A program made the translations under genes and the position numbers. Shown piece after piece: positions 1 through 6,841 of a stretch of DNA of 15,306 nt. Position 1 is the stretch's first letter. Each line of letters opens with the position of its first letter. The DNA comes from JAVBOJ01 sp031550755 (GTDB lineage: Bacteria; Bacillota; Clostridia; Oscillospirales; UBA929): contig JAVBOJ010000136.1 of assembly GCA_031550755.1 (NCBI GenBank), forward strand, positions 1-15,306, in the 5' to 3' direction. Below the pieces are notes generated by a model that was not told where the DNA came from, searched no databases, and saw only the letters and a list, made by a program, of their open reading frames with translations.

Positions 1-530
1 AGCATCTGACCAATCACGCCGTCAATCACGGCGAGGACAGCCCCATGCGCATCACGGTGGACTGTGAGAATTACCGTCAAAAGCGGGTGGAGGCGCTGGA
101 GCGTCTGGCCGAAAAAACCGCCGCCAAAGCCCTCAAATACCGCAAAAACATTACGCTCGAGCCGATGAACGCCTTTGAGCGCCATGTGATTCACGCCGCG
201 TTGCAAAATACCGAGGGCGTGTCCACCTTTTCCACCGGCAGCGATCCGCATCGGCGGGTGATCGTCTCCTGTATGGGCGCCACCTCCTCAAGCAAGCCGG
301 GCGCCTATCCCTTCCGTTCCGGCGGCAGCTCCGGTTCCGGCTTTGGTTCCGGCTCCGGCTTCGGCGGCAATCGATCCGGCGGAGGCGGCAGCCGCCCCGG
401 CTTCGGCGGCAACCGCTCCGGCGGCGCTCCGCGTCCCGGCGGCGGAAGACCTGCTCCTGGCGGTCCGCGCCGTCCCTATGGCGGAAGCGGTTCCTCCTAC
501 GGCGGCGGTGGCGGTTCTCCTCAACAATAA
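1..530 (+). CDS. khpB: KhpB/Jag (SpoIIIJ-associated) RNA-binding protein, C-terminal part
   Basis: Partial gene: the frame is open from the window edge (first full codon at base 3) to a TAA at 528-530. The first ~95 visible residues match the end of the KH-R3H protein KhpB/Jag: a VDCENYRQKR segment, an LEPMNAFERHVIHAAL segment carrying the R3H signature (R-x3-H), and the GSDPHRRVIVS strand. In Firmicutes this protein binds RNA, usually with the partner KhpA, and affects cell elongation and division; that role is family knowledge. The KH and Jag-N domains must lie upstream. After the R3H domain comes an ~80-residue tail almost entirely of Gly, Ser, Arg, Pro and Phe (GFGGNRSGG occurs twice), probably disordered; most Jag proteins end shortly after R3H. 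The usual yidC-jag-mnmE order is not seen downstream, where a terminator and ruvA follow. The internal ATG at 45 is not the real start, because conserved sequence continues upstream of it. Confidence 0.9.
   Translation, partial: HLTNHAVNHGEDSPMRITVDCENYRQKRVEALERLAEKTAAKALKYRKNITLEPMNAFERHVIHAALQNTEGVSTFSTGSDPHRRVIVSCMGATSSSKPGAYPFRSGGSSGSGFGSGSGFGGNRSGGGGSRPGFGGNRSGGAPRPGGGRPAPGGPRRPYGGSGSSYGGGGGSPQQ
355..424 (+). repeat. Imperfect direct repeat in the KhpB Gly-rich tail
   Basis: Two 28-bp copies (355-382 and 397-424) differ at two bases and both encode GFGGNRSGG-type units. They lie inside the low-complexity tail, which suggests that the tail grew by slippage or local duplication. Confidence 0.75.
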
Positions 531-537
531 GAAACAC

Positions 538-568
538 AAAACGCGGAACCTTTCGGTTCCGCGTTTTT
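538..568 (+). terminator. Rho-independent terminator after khpB
   Basis: A 13-bp perfect stem (538-550 with 555-567) with the four-base loop TTTC. The descending arm ends in a T run (564-568). It begins 7 bases after the khpB stop codon, so it separates khpB from ruvA. Confidence 0.9.
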
Positions 569-605
569 CACAACAAAAAGTATAGCACAAAGGGAGTAAT
601 ACAGT

Positions 606-1202
606 ATGTTATATTATTTGGACGGCGTTGTCTCCCATATGGAACCGCAGCTGGCCGTGCTGGACGTCGGCGGCGTGGGCTTTGCCTGCCGCGTGTCGCT
701 GCAAACCCAGGCGCGCCTCAAAAAAGGCGAGGCCGCCCGGCTGTTTACCCTGCTGCATGTCCGCGAGGACGCCATGGACATCTACGGGTTTTACGATCCG
801 GAGGAGCGCTCCTGCTACAAAATGCTGACCGCCATTTCGGGCGTGGGCCCCAAGGCGGCGCTGTCGATTTTGTCGGCCGTCTCGCCCGAGCGGCTGGCGC
901 TGGCCGTGCTGTCCGGCGACGAACGGGCGCTGCTGTCGGCCTCCGGCGTGGGCAAGAAGCTCTCCCAGCGCATCCTGCTGGAGCTCAAGGATAAAATGGG
1001 CAAGGGGCAGTCGCAGGCCACCGCGGGCGTGTCTTCCGCCGAGCTGCCCATCGCGGGCAAGCTGTCCGAAGCGCAGGCGGCGCTGATGGTGCTGGGCTAT
1101 TCGCCCACCGAGGCCGCCATGGCGCTGAAAGACTTGGACGAAAACGCCCTCTCGGTTGAGCAAATGATCCGGCTGGGGCTGAAAAACCTCGCGCCGATGT
1201 AG
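606..1202 (+). CDS. ruvA: Holliday junction branch migration complex subunit RuvA
   Basis: 198 aa, the normal RuvA length. RuvA binds four-way DNA junctions as a tetramer and loads the RuvB helicase during recombinational repair. Domain I (OB fold, about residues 1-63) begins with the typical MLYYLDGVV and contains HVREDAMDIYGF. Domain II holds two helix-hairpin-helix motifs, GVGPK (79-83) and GVGKK (114-118). After a short linker, domain III (about 153-195, the RuvB-contacting part) has the usual LSEAQAALMVLGYSPTEA start. The ATG follows a GGGAG ribosome site at about 592-596. The stop is TAG. RuvB, commonly the next gene, is absent: the following gene is convergent and starts 2 bases after this stop. 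No clear promoter is visible in the 37 bases between the khpB terminator and the start, so partial read-through from khpB is possible. Confidence 0.97.
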   Translation: MLYYLDGVVSHMEPQLAVLDVGGVGFACRVSLQTQARLKKGEAARLFTLLHVREDAMDIYGFYDPEERSCYKMLTAISGVGPKAALSILSAVSPERLALAVLSGDERALLSASGVGKKLSQRILLELKDKMGKGQSQATAGVSSAELPIAGKLSEAQAALMVLGYSPTEAAMALKDLDENALSVEQMIRLGLKNLAPM

Positions 1203-1204
1203 GG

Positions 1205-1777
1205 TTATTTCATCGTACCGGCGGCGCGCATGACCGCGTCATACAGCGGACTTCCCTGCGGCACGTCGGAAAATGGGTCGCTCATTTTTACAAACTCCAT
1301 TTTGTCACGTCCCGTGGCGCGATTAAGGATTTGCACCGCTTCGCCGCGTGTAATGGCCTTGTTCGGCTGGAACTGGAGGTCGGTGAAATCGCCCAGCCAG
1401 CCCTGCGCGGCGGCGTTGTGAATATTTTTGGAGGCCCAATGCCCGCTCAGGTCGATATACGGCACGGGGGCGGACGTGTCCGGCGCGTTCGCGATCCGGC
1501 AGACCATGGTGACAAATTCAGCACGGGTCACATTGGCTTCGGGCCGGAAGGTCTTGTCGGGGTAGCCGTTGATAACTCCCTGCCGCACCATGACCGCCAC
1601 ACAGGGGCGATACCACGCGCCGGACGCCAGGTCGCTGAAAGCGTTCGTGTCGGCGCTCGGATCCTCCCACTGCCCCGCGCGGGTGAACATCATGGCGGCT
1701 TCGCTGCGGCGGATGAGCCCCTGCGGACGGAAGGCACCGTCATTGTATCCGTAAATATACGGCGCATAGGTTTTCAC
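1205..1777 (-). pseudogene. C-terminal SLH-domain fragment
   Basis: 190 codons from a GTG, with three SLH-type motifs: APYIYGYNDGAFRPQGLIRR (partial first), FSDLASGAWYRPCVAVMVRQ with GVINGYPDKTFRPEANVTRA, and YIDLSGHWASKNIHNAAAQG with FQPNKAITRGEAVQILNRA. SLH triplets non-covalently hold exported proteins on pyruvylated wall polymers. There is no ribosome site before this GTG, the frame runs back without interruption to the TAG at 1835-1837, and the product would lack an export signal. It is therefore read as the detached anchor of the broken gene. It ends 2 bases from the ruvA stop, convergent with it. Confidence 0.75.
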
Positions 1778-1834
1778 GAACGAAAGACGCGGCGTGCCGG
1801 TTGGGATGCTAAGCTTCCGCTTGTTTTGGTCGGT

Positions 1835-2326
1835 CTAGGACACCAGCTGCAGCGAGGTTTCCGTGGAGGCCGATTTGCAAAACGGATATTCCCGCCCGTC
1901 AAATTTGGTAGCGACGATCTGGAAGTCCGCCTTGCCCTCGACGCGGATGCCCTTGTCGTCGGTCTTGGCTTCGACCATCAGCGCCGCGAGCGTCCCGCTG
2001 ATCTCGGTCTTGCTGATGTTGCTCAGCACCATATCGGCGTCCACGGTATGCAGCCCGTACCGCCCGCCCGAAATGACGCTGTCGGTGATGTCCTTCAGCA
2101 GCAGCTCGGTGGCATGGATTTCCACGCCATCCCCAAAACCCCCGCTGACAGAAAAGGTTCCGGTCAGCGTGACCTTGCCGCCGTTGCGGGCGACAATCCC
2201 ACTGCCCCCCGAAATTTTGCCGCCCGCAATTTCGCAGATGCCGCCCGTAATATGGCTCCGTTGGTCGCTCCCTCTATCTGACCGCCTGTGACGAAGCTCT
2301 GCCCGCCGTGCTGCGCGAGACCGCAT
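1835..2326 (-). pseudogene. Middle fragment: beta-helix repeats up to the premature TAG
   Basis: The second frame of the disrupted gene becomes meaningful at ITGGICEIAGGKISGGSGIV. It continues with right-handed beta-helix-like repeats (GGKVTLTGTFSVSGG, AAAxVEAKTDDKG-like strands) and ends at an in-frame TAG (1835-1837). The first ~20 residues of the open frame (Arg-rich) are out-of-frame sequence. The frame after the TAG is the same frame as the SLH module, so a single nonsense change separates body and anchor. Confidence 0.6.
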
Positions 2327-2754
2327 TGGCCTTTGACGCGGCCGCTTTCAAGCCGCAGAGTGCCGCCGTCCTGAACACCGAAAGCCATGGCGATGAGCTT
2401 CGGCACGGCTGTATTTTCCAACAATCCGCCCGATGCGCTGTCAAAGATGGTTAGAACTCCTTTTTTTACCATAATCATGGGGTCTATTTCCACGCTGCCG
2501 CGCAGAGTTTTCCCGTTGAGATCCAGCATTATGTGATCCTCGTCACCGAGCTTGGACGAAAACACCAGCGCCTGACTGGGTGCCAGCGTCACATCTCCTT
2601 GCAGCGCAATGACTTGGCCGTTCATCGCCACGGGGTAGCCCATGTAATCTTTCATGTAGGCAAACAACTCGTCCGCACTGCCACAGGTGATGATGGTGTT
2701 CGCCGCCAGCGCCGTGACGCCGGGCAGCAGGGTCAGGCAGAGGACGAAGGCCAC
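2164..2754 (-). pseudogene. N-terminal fragment: signal peptide and start of beta-helix body
   Basis: Open stretch of the disrupted SLH gene. It begins inside the hydrophobic signal-peptide core (AFVLCLTLLPGVTALAANT), which has no ribosome site of its own. Sequence typical of surface repeat proteins follows: MLDLNGKTLRG, GVLTIFDSASGGLLEN, GTLRLESGRVKG, GGQSFVTGGQIEG. True homology stops at about 2250; the last ~20 residues (Ala/Arg-rich) are out-of-frame read-through. The GTG at 2754 is not the ancestral start, which was the GTG at 2774. Confidence 0.65.
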
Positions 2755-2810
2755 AAACAGAGCGATTTTTTCACGACAGCCAACTCCTTATGTTGTTATA
2801 ATCTGTCTCA

Positions 2811-2816
2811 ATTATA
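2811..2816 (-). promoter_or_regulatory. Probable -10 box of the SLH pseudogene
   Basis: A perfect TATAAT on the minus strand lies 22 bases before the AAGGAG ribosome site. No good -35 stands 16-18 bases upstream (best is TGGCTA), so the promoter is weak, activator-dependent or itself decayed. Confidence 0.4.
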
Positions 2817-2841
2817 GAGTATTTGTCGATAAATAGCCATA

Positions 2842-2860
2842 CAAAAATTGCGAATTTTTG
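2842..2860. repeat. AT-rich perfect inverted repeat
   Basis: CAAAAATT-GCG-AATTTTTG is a perfect 8+3+8 palindrome. It sits between the ABC-operon terminator and the upstream side of the pseudogene promoter. It could be an operator, or part of the T-rich end of the neighbouring terminator. Confidence 0.5.
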
Positions 2861-2902
2861 CAAAACAAAACCCGCCAAGGCCGTGTACGACCTCCGCGGG
2901 TT
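2861..2902 (-). terminator. Terminator of the ABC operon
   Basis: On the minus strand AACCCGC (2896-2902) pairs with GCGGGTT (2869-2875) around a 20-base loop that has some further pairing. The stem is followed by TTTTGTTTTG. It lies just past the stop codon at 2910. Confidence 0.7.
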
Positions 2903-2909
2903 GTGAAAT

Positions 2910-3809
2910 CTATTCCACCGGACGACGCGGCGGGCGCAGGGTCGGCGCTTTGACGCCGGCTATGTTGCGGGTCAGCTTGGTCCAAAACAGTCCGGGCAGC
3001 ACCACCCAGTCCTTTGTGATGTATCGTTTGTCCATGTATTTTGCCTCCCGCAGTTGGCGGTCGATCTCGGCCTCGTCGCCGCCGAGCAGCCGGATGCTTT
3101 TGTACACCGGACGCCGCTCCCGGCGGACAAGCTGGCGTACCCACGTGACGGTCAGCCAGACCGTGAAAATCAGCCAGAGCAGCACCAGCACAAGGGCTCC
3201 GAGGTTTTCGCCGACCGGATCCCACAGGCTGTCGAACTGATAGGCGAAGAGCTCCGTCGGCTCGTCGAGCAGGTCGTTCATCTGCCGCAGCGCCGCGTCG
3301 GGGAAGGGTGAAAATACGCCGGCGAGCCGGTCGCCGGGCGAGAGCGCCGCCTTGGGCCCCACACGGGCCAAAAACCGCACACCGTCTGTCTCGCAAAGGA
3401 TATAGCGGCAGTACGCCACCGCCTCGCCCCCGTTCGGCATGCCCCAGAGGATACCGTCAAAGTCCCCGCCCTGGGGGAACACCCGCTCTACCGTCAGCGC
3501 AAACAGATACCGCCCGTCCTGCTCGTAGCGGTGGGACTGCTCCCATGTCGGGTGGTCGGGCGTTTTGTCGGTGTGCAGCAGGGCGCGGTAGGCGCGCAAA
3601 AGCTGATCCCCATAAGGCTCCTCCCCGGTCAGCGCCACCAGCGGTTTTTCCCCCGCCGCCCGCGCCAGATCGACCGCCGCCGGCGGCGCAAACAGCGCGC
3701 TGAGTCCTTGCCAGTAATTCTGCGCCAGAAAAAACAGAAAGCCGATCATCAGCAGCGTGGCGATGGTTCGGGCGATCAAGTTTTTGCGGGCCAATTGCGC
3801 CACGGTCAT
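2910..3809 (-). CDS. Unrecognised two-TM membrane protein, third gene of the ABC operon
   Basis: 299 aa from the ATG at 3809, chosen because GGAGGAGG (about 3819-3826) lies 9 bases upstream; the longer open frame before it overlaps the permease gene and is not protein-like. One membrane helix is near the N-terminus (about 13-33) and another at about 203-225. Between them is a ~165-residue domain, probably outside the cell, with no motif I recognise (EEPYGDQLLRAYRALLH, DGILWGMPNGGEAVAYCRYI). After helix 2 comes a basic stretch and a cytoplasmic tail (YKSIRLLGGDEAEIDRQLRE, KRYITKDWVVLPGLFWTK) that loosely resembles tails of other poorly known Firmicutes membrane proteins. It starts 22 bases after the permease stop and shares a terminator with the operon, so it is probably co-expressed and may be an accessory subunit or sensor for that transporter. 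Confidence 0.8.
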   Translation of the reverse strand: MTVAQLARKNLIARTIATLLMIGFLFFLAQNYWQGLSALFAPPAAVDLARAAGEKPLVALTGEEPYGDQLLRAYRALLHTDKTPDHPTWEQSHRYEQDGRYLFALTVERVFPQGGDFDGILWGMPNGGEAVAYCRYILCETDGVRFLARVGPKAALSPGDRLAGVFSPFPDAALRQMNDLLDEPTELFAYQFDSLWDPVGENLGALVLVLLWLIFTVWLTVTWVRQLVRRERRPVYKSIRLLGGDEAEIDRQLREAKYMDKRYITKDWVVLPGLFWTKLTRNIAGVKAPTLRPPRRPVE

Positions 3810-3831
3810 ACCGGTTGTCCTCCTCCGCTTG

Positions 3832-4632
3832 TCAAATCGATAAATCGCGCCGTTCAAACACACGGACGGCGATGACATACAGCGCCGCCGCCAGCAGCAA
3901 AAACGCCGCCATGCCCAGCCAGACAAAGCCGTCGCCCGTGAGAACGGCGTCGGGGTCAAACAGGGTGCAAATGGTCAGATATTTGAAAAAACGGAGGTCG
4001 GCGCCGGCGCGCGCCACCATCTGCAAAAACACAAACCCCACCGGGATGCCGACGCCCAGACCCAAACTGAGCCGCCCGTCGGCCGCCGCGCAGGACGCCA
4101 AAAAGCCGATGCCGCCGAAGGCCAGGTACATGGACAGCGCGTAGGCGTTGAGCTGCAACGCTTTTGGCACGTCCAGCATCCCGGGGAACATGGCCGCCGA
4201 AGCTGCCAGCGTCGCCGCGACGACCACGGCAAAAAACGCGGTGATGGAAACCATGCTGGAAACGGCCTGGGTGACGGCGATTTTGCGGCGGGTGTTGGGC
4301 GTGGCCAGCAGATAGGCCATGCTGCCGCCGTCTACCTTGCGGGCGATGAGGCGGTGGTTGACCGCCGCCGACAAAATCATCGGGAACATGAAAATAATCA
4401 TGCCGTACAAATATCCGGCGAGGGTGCTGATCAGCGTGGTGCCCATGAGGTTGAAGCCGCCCATGTCCATGACCACCGGCGGCAGCATGTCCATGAAGTC
4501 CTCCAGCGCGCGGGCCGAATCGGGGGAAAAGAGCGACGTGACCACCACGAGATAAAATGTAAACACCAGCGAAATAACCAACCAAATCATGCGGTTTTCG
4601 CGGATATTGGCGCGAAAAAGTGAAAAAGACAT
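3832..4632 (-). CDS. ABC-2-type transporter permease
   Basis: 266 aa with about six membrane helices (roughly 15-33, 68-90, 121-145, 163-182, 187-206, 237-257). The start MSFSLFRANIRENRMIW and the loop DGGSMAYLLATPNTRRKI after helix 2 are typical of the ABC-2 permease group common in Clostridia, often annotated only as ABC transporter permease subunit. It should form the membrane channel with the ATPase encoded just before it; the substrate cannot be read from sequence. The chosen ATG lies 2 bases after the ATPase stop, which indicates tight coupling; the ribosome site (GGAAAGGC region) is inside the ATPase's last codons. The upstream extension of the frame lies within the ATPase gene and is rejected. 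Confidence 0.92.
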   Translation of the reverse strand: MSFSLFRANIRENRMIWLVISLVFTFYLVVVTSLFSPDSARALEDFMDMLPPVVMDMGGFNLMGTTLISTLAGYLYGMIIFMFPMILSAAVNHRLIARKVDGGSMAYLLATPNTRRKIAVTQAVSSMVSITAFFAVVVAATLAASAAMFPGMLDVPKALQLNAYALSMYLAFGGIGFLASCAAADGRLSLGLGVGIPVGFVFLQMVARAGADLRFFKYLTICTLFDPDAVLTGDGFVWLGMAAFLLLAAALYVIAVRVFERRDLSI

Positions 4633-4634
4633 TC

Positions 4635-5516
4635 TTATGCGCCTGCCTTTCCGTAATACTGCATGAAAATTTCCTCCAACGACTGACCCACCACGTTCAG
4701 GCTGCGCACATCGCATTGCGCCAGCAGCCGCAGCAACGCGCCGAGCTCGCCCCCGAGGGTGATCTCCAGCAGCAACCCGTCGCCCTGCACGGGGAACGGC
4801 CCCGCCTTGATTTTGGCCGCGTCGGCCGCGGAGCCCACCGTGACCACATACACCCGCCGCTGGGCGGATTTCAGGCTCTGGACATCCTCCAGCGCGGCCA
4901 GCCGCCCCTCGCGCAAAATCGCCGCGCGGTCGCAGGTGCGCTCGATCTCCTCAAACATGTGCGACGACATGAAAATCGTCTTGCCGCGCGCCTTTTCGGC
5001 GAGGATCAACTCGATGAACCGTTTCTGCATCAGCGGATCCAGCCCCGAGGTCGGCTCGTCGAGAATCAGCACCGCCGGGTCGTGCATAAAGGCCGCCGCC
5101 AGCCCCAGCTTTTGCTTCATCCCCTTGCTCATTTTGCGGATGACCCGGTCGCATTCCAGCTCAAACATCGCGATCAGCCCGTCGCGCCGGCGGGTGTCGG
5201 AGCCGTTGCCGCGCAGCTCGCTCATGAATTTCAAAAACCGCAGACCGGTCATATTGTCAAAAAACGCCATCTCGCCGGGAATATATCCCAGCGTCTTCTG
5301 AATCTTGGCCGCCTGTGTCCGGCAGTCCATGCCGTCGATAGACGCGCGGCCGCCCGTGGCGTTGGTGAAGCCCATCAGGTAGCGGATGGTGGTGGTTTTG
5401 CCCGCCCCGTTGGGGCCGAGAAAGCCGAACACCTCGCCCTCGCGCACCGAAAAGCTCAGGTCAAAAATGCCCTTGCCGCTGGGATACCGCTTGGTCAGTT
5501 CCGCCACTTCAATCAT
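4635..5516 (-). CDS. ABC transporter ATP-binding protein
   Basis: 293 aa; powers the adjacent ABC-2 permease by ATP hydrolysis at the inner face of the membrane. Walker A GPNGAGKT (34-41), signature MSKGMKQK (129-136), Walker B VLILDEP (149-155), D-loop SGLD (157-160) and switch His186 are all present. The signature is SKGMKQK rather than LSGGQ, as is common in ABC-2 drug, lantibiotic or Na+ exporter ATPases. The C-terminal ~80 residues (after 210) are the extra domain typical of such exporters. The start is the ATG at 5516, preceded by AGAGGG with an 8-base gap; the frame extends upstream to 5585 but that part overlaps the divergent ylmH gene. First gene of the three-gene operon. Candidate roles are export of a drug, peptide or lipid, and no choice can be made. 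Confidence 0.95.
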   Translation of the reverse strand: MIEVAELTKRYPSGKGIFDLSFSVREGEVFGFLGPNGAGKTTTIRYLMGFTNATGGRASIDGMDCRTQAAKIQKTLGYIPGEMAFFDNMTGLRFLKFMSELRGNGSDTRRRDGLIAMFELECDRVIRKMSKGMKQKLGLAAAFMHDPAVLILDEPTSGLDPLMQKRFIELILAEKARGKTIFMSSHMFEEIERTCDRAAILREGRLAALEDVQSLKSAQRRVYVVTVGSAADAAKIKAGPFPVQGDGLLLEITLGGELGALLRLLAQCDVRSLNVVGQSLEEIFMQYYGKAGA

Positions 5517-5555
5517 GGTTTTCGCCCTCTTTCGATAAAATACCCGGAGGTATGT

Positions 5556-6302
5556 ATGGACAAGGAGCAGGTGTTTCGCGCTCATATGGAGGATCTTTTC
5601 GCCCGCGCCGAAAAAATCGGGCTGGCGGTCTCAAAATTCCTCACGCCGGCGGAGGCCGCCGAGGTCTCCCGCCTGTTTGGGAGCCGCCGGGATGTGTCCC
5701 TGCTGCTGGACGGCGGATTTGAACAGGCCGAACGGGTGCTGGCCGCCTTTGTGCGGCCCGACTGGGGAGAGTACGTCCGCACCGAGCAGCTGGCCGCGCT
5801 GCGGCTGGATTTCCGCGCCGCCGACAGCCTCACCCACCGCGATATTCTCGGGGCGCTGATGGGGCTCGGCATCGAACGCGAGGTGATCGGGGATATTCTC
5901 TGCCAAACCCCGCCGGCTTTTTTGGTGTGCTTGCCGGCGTTTTGCGCGTTTATCACCGACAATCTCACCAAAGCTGGCCGCGCCGGCGTCACGGTCACGC
6001 GGGTTCCGCTGTCCGAACTGCCGGCTCGCACCGACGCCCTGACGCCCAAGACCGCCACGGTGGCCTCGCTGCGGCTGGACGCCGTGCTGGGCGTCTGCTT
6101 CAACCTCTCGCGGGGCGACGCCGGCGAACTCATTCGGCTGGGGCGGGTGACGCTGGCGCATGTCCCCTGCGAGCAGCCCGCCAAAGAGGTCAGGGAGGGC
6201 GATATCGTGGCCGCCAAGGGGCTCGGCCGCGCGAAAATCGTCTCGGTCGGGGGACTCACCCGCAAAGGACGGGTGAGCCTGACCATCGGATTATACGTTT
6301 AA
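5556..6302 (+). CDS. ylmH: YlmH-family S4-domain RNA-binding protein
   Basis: 248 aa, close to YlmH (about 257 aa). The N-terminal two thirds (DKEQVFRAHMEDLFARAEK, TPAEAAEV, the DYV-like RPDWGEYVRTEQLAALRLDF and LTHRDILGALMGLGIEREVIGDI) match the YlmH core. The S4 RNA-binding domain occupies about 170-240 (VASLRLDAVLGVCFNLSRGDAGELI, then KGLGRAKI). Family knowledge: YlmH binds ribosomal RNA or the stalled 50S-peptidyl-tRNA complex and takes part in ribosome quality control. The ATG at 5556 has GGAGG 5 bases upstream; a second ATG at 5552 is out of frame. In many Firmicutes ylmH sits in the ylmEFGH-divIVA division cluster; here it stands alone, divergent from an ABC operon with only 39 bases between start codons. 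Its TAA overlaps the stop of the convergent next gene. Confidence 0.93.
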   Translation: MDKEQVFRAHMEDLFARAEKIGLAVSKFLTPAEAAEVSRLFGSRRDVSLLLDGGFEQAERVLAAFVRPDWGEYVRTEQLAALRLDFRAADSLTHRDILGALMGLGIEREVIGDILCQTPPAFLVCLPAFCAFITDNLTKAGRAGVTVTRVPLSELPARTDALTPKTATVASLRLDAVLGVCFNLSRGDAGELIRLGRVTLAHVPCEQPAKEVREGDIVAAKGLGRAKIVSVGGLTRKGRVSLTIGLYV

Positions 6303-6742
6303 ACCGGTACCTTGACGACCAGCTTGACGATCTCGCGCGCCTTGTATTCGATGCAGGGCAGGTGCGCGTCGTCGGGGTGCAGTATCATGAAATATCCCTG
6401 CGGGATGGCCACGAGGCTGCCCTGCCCGGTCAGGCGGTGCATATCCTTGGCCGGGTCGTACTCGATTTTGGTCTGCATGTCGGCCAGCGGTGCCCAGCCG
6501 ATGTACTCATCGCCCGAGACGACATACTGGATGTCCAGATAGTTGCGGTGGGCCTCCCAGACGGCCTCCTCCAGCTTCTTGGGGCCGTAGTGCTGCACCA
6601 GAAGATACAGCCCGTTGGGCAGCTCATAGCGCCCCGGCTCGGCGCTGTCATACTGCCCCGACGCGATGGCCTCCAGCCCCTGCCGGATGCCGTCCGACAC
6701 GCCCGTGTACAACGCGCGGTTTTTGATGTGATCGGTAATCAT
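6299..6742 (-). CDS. YhcH/YjgK/YiaL (DUF386) family protein, NanQ-like
   Basis: 147 aa, the usual size of this jelly-roll family. Conserved blocks are visible: GRYELPNGLYLLVQHY, then LEEAVWEAHRNYLDIQYVVSG (His65) with GDEYIGWAPL, and IPQGYFMILHPDDAHLPC (His122, Asp124, His127), which supply the probable metal and sugar-binding site. The E. coli member YhcH (NanQ) is an N-acetylneuraminate anomerase; others occur in sugar-use operons with unclear substrates. No sialic acid genes are nearby, so substrate and role are open. The start is the ATG at 6740-6742 with AAGGAGG 8 bases upstream. The tRNA-Arg gene lies upstream on the same strand but is separated by a terminator. Its stop (6299-6301) overlaps that of ylmH. 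Confidence 0.93.
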   Translation of the reverse strand: MITDHIKNRALYTGVSDGIRQGLEAIASGQYDSAEPGRYELPNGLYLLVQHYGPKKLEEAVWEAHRNYLDIQYVVSGDEYIGWAPLADMQTKIEYDPAKDMHRLTGQGSLVAIPQGYFMILHPDDAHLPCIEYKAREIVKLVVKVPV

Positions 6743-6794
6743 GGATTTATCCTCCTTCGTCTCTCGTAAAAAGCCCCCGCTTTTCAAGGAATAC

Positions 6795-6838
6795 AAAAAG
6801 CCGAAGACCCTCCAAGTCGCAGTGACTTTGAGGGTCTT
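6795..6838 (-). terminator. Terminator after tRNA-Arg
   Basis: Nine-bp stem (6804-6812 with 6830-6838), extended by five more pairs after a single mismatch. On the minus strand it is followed by CGGCTTTTT; on the plus strand it is followed directly by TTTT, so it could work both ways. It begins 4 bases beyond the tRNA 3' end. Confidence 0.75.
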
Positions 6839-6841
6839 TTC

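Larger units (their letters stand above)
1205..2774 (-). pseudogene. Disrupted gene for a secreted beta-helix protein with C-terminal SLH anchor
   Basis: Read as one gene, this would encode about 520 aa: signal peptide, repeat-rich beta-helix-like body (GGKISGGSG-type repeats), then three S-layer-homology motifs that bind cell-wall polysaccharide. Three lesions break it. (1) An ideal site, AAGGAG (2784-2789) then 9 bases then GTG (2772-2774), leads into an A6 tract (2766-2771) that puts the start out of frame; one more A would give VKKIALFVAFVLCLTLLPG, a textbook signal peptide. (2) A frameshift at about 2250, where NGAI in one frame continues as TGGICEIAGG in the next. (3) An in-frame TAG at 1835-1837, before the SLH module. 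TAG is a normal stop here, so recoding is unlikely. It is either a decaying gene or a run of assembly errors; three lesions in one gene beside intact neighbours favour decay. Confidence 0.8.

Noticed and set aside
1835..1837. Read-through or recoding of the TAG, for example as pyrrolysine
   Set aside because: ruvA and nadE end in TAG, there is no methylamine methyltransferase context, and the same gene has two other lesions.
1331..2281. A 316-codon plus-strand open frame opposite the broken SLH gene
   Set aside because: The minus strand shows SLH motifs and a signal peptide; the plus frame shows no family features.
5536..5541. TAAAAT as a -10 box for ylmH
   Set aside because: It would put the transcription start inside the ribosome site and has no -35 partner.
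4620..6302. A 560-codon open frame on the plus strand
   Set aside because: Only the last 248 codons (from 5556) are ylmH. The earlier part is the complement of the ABC genes and has no protein-like sequence or ribosome site.
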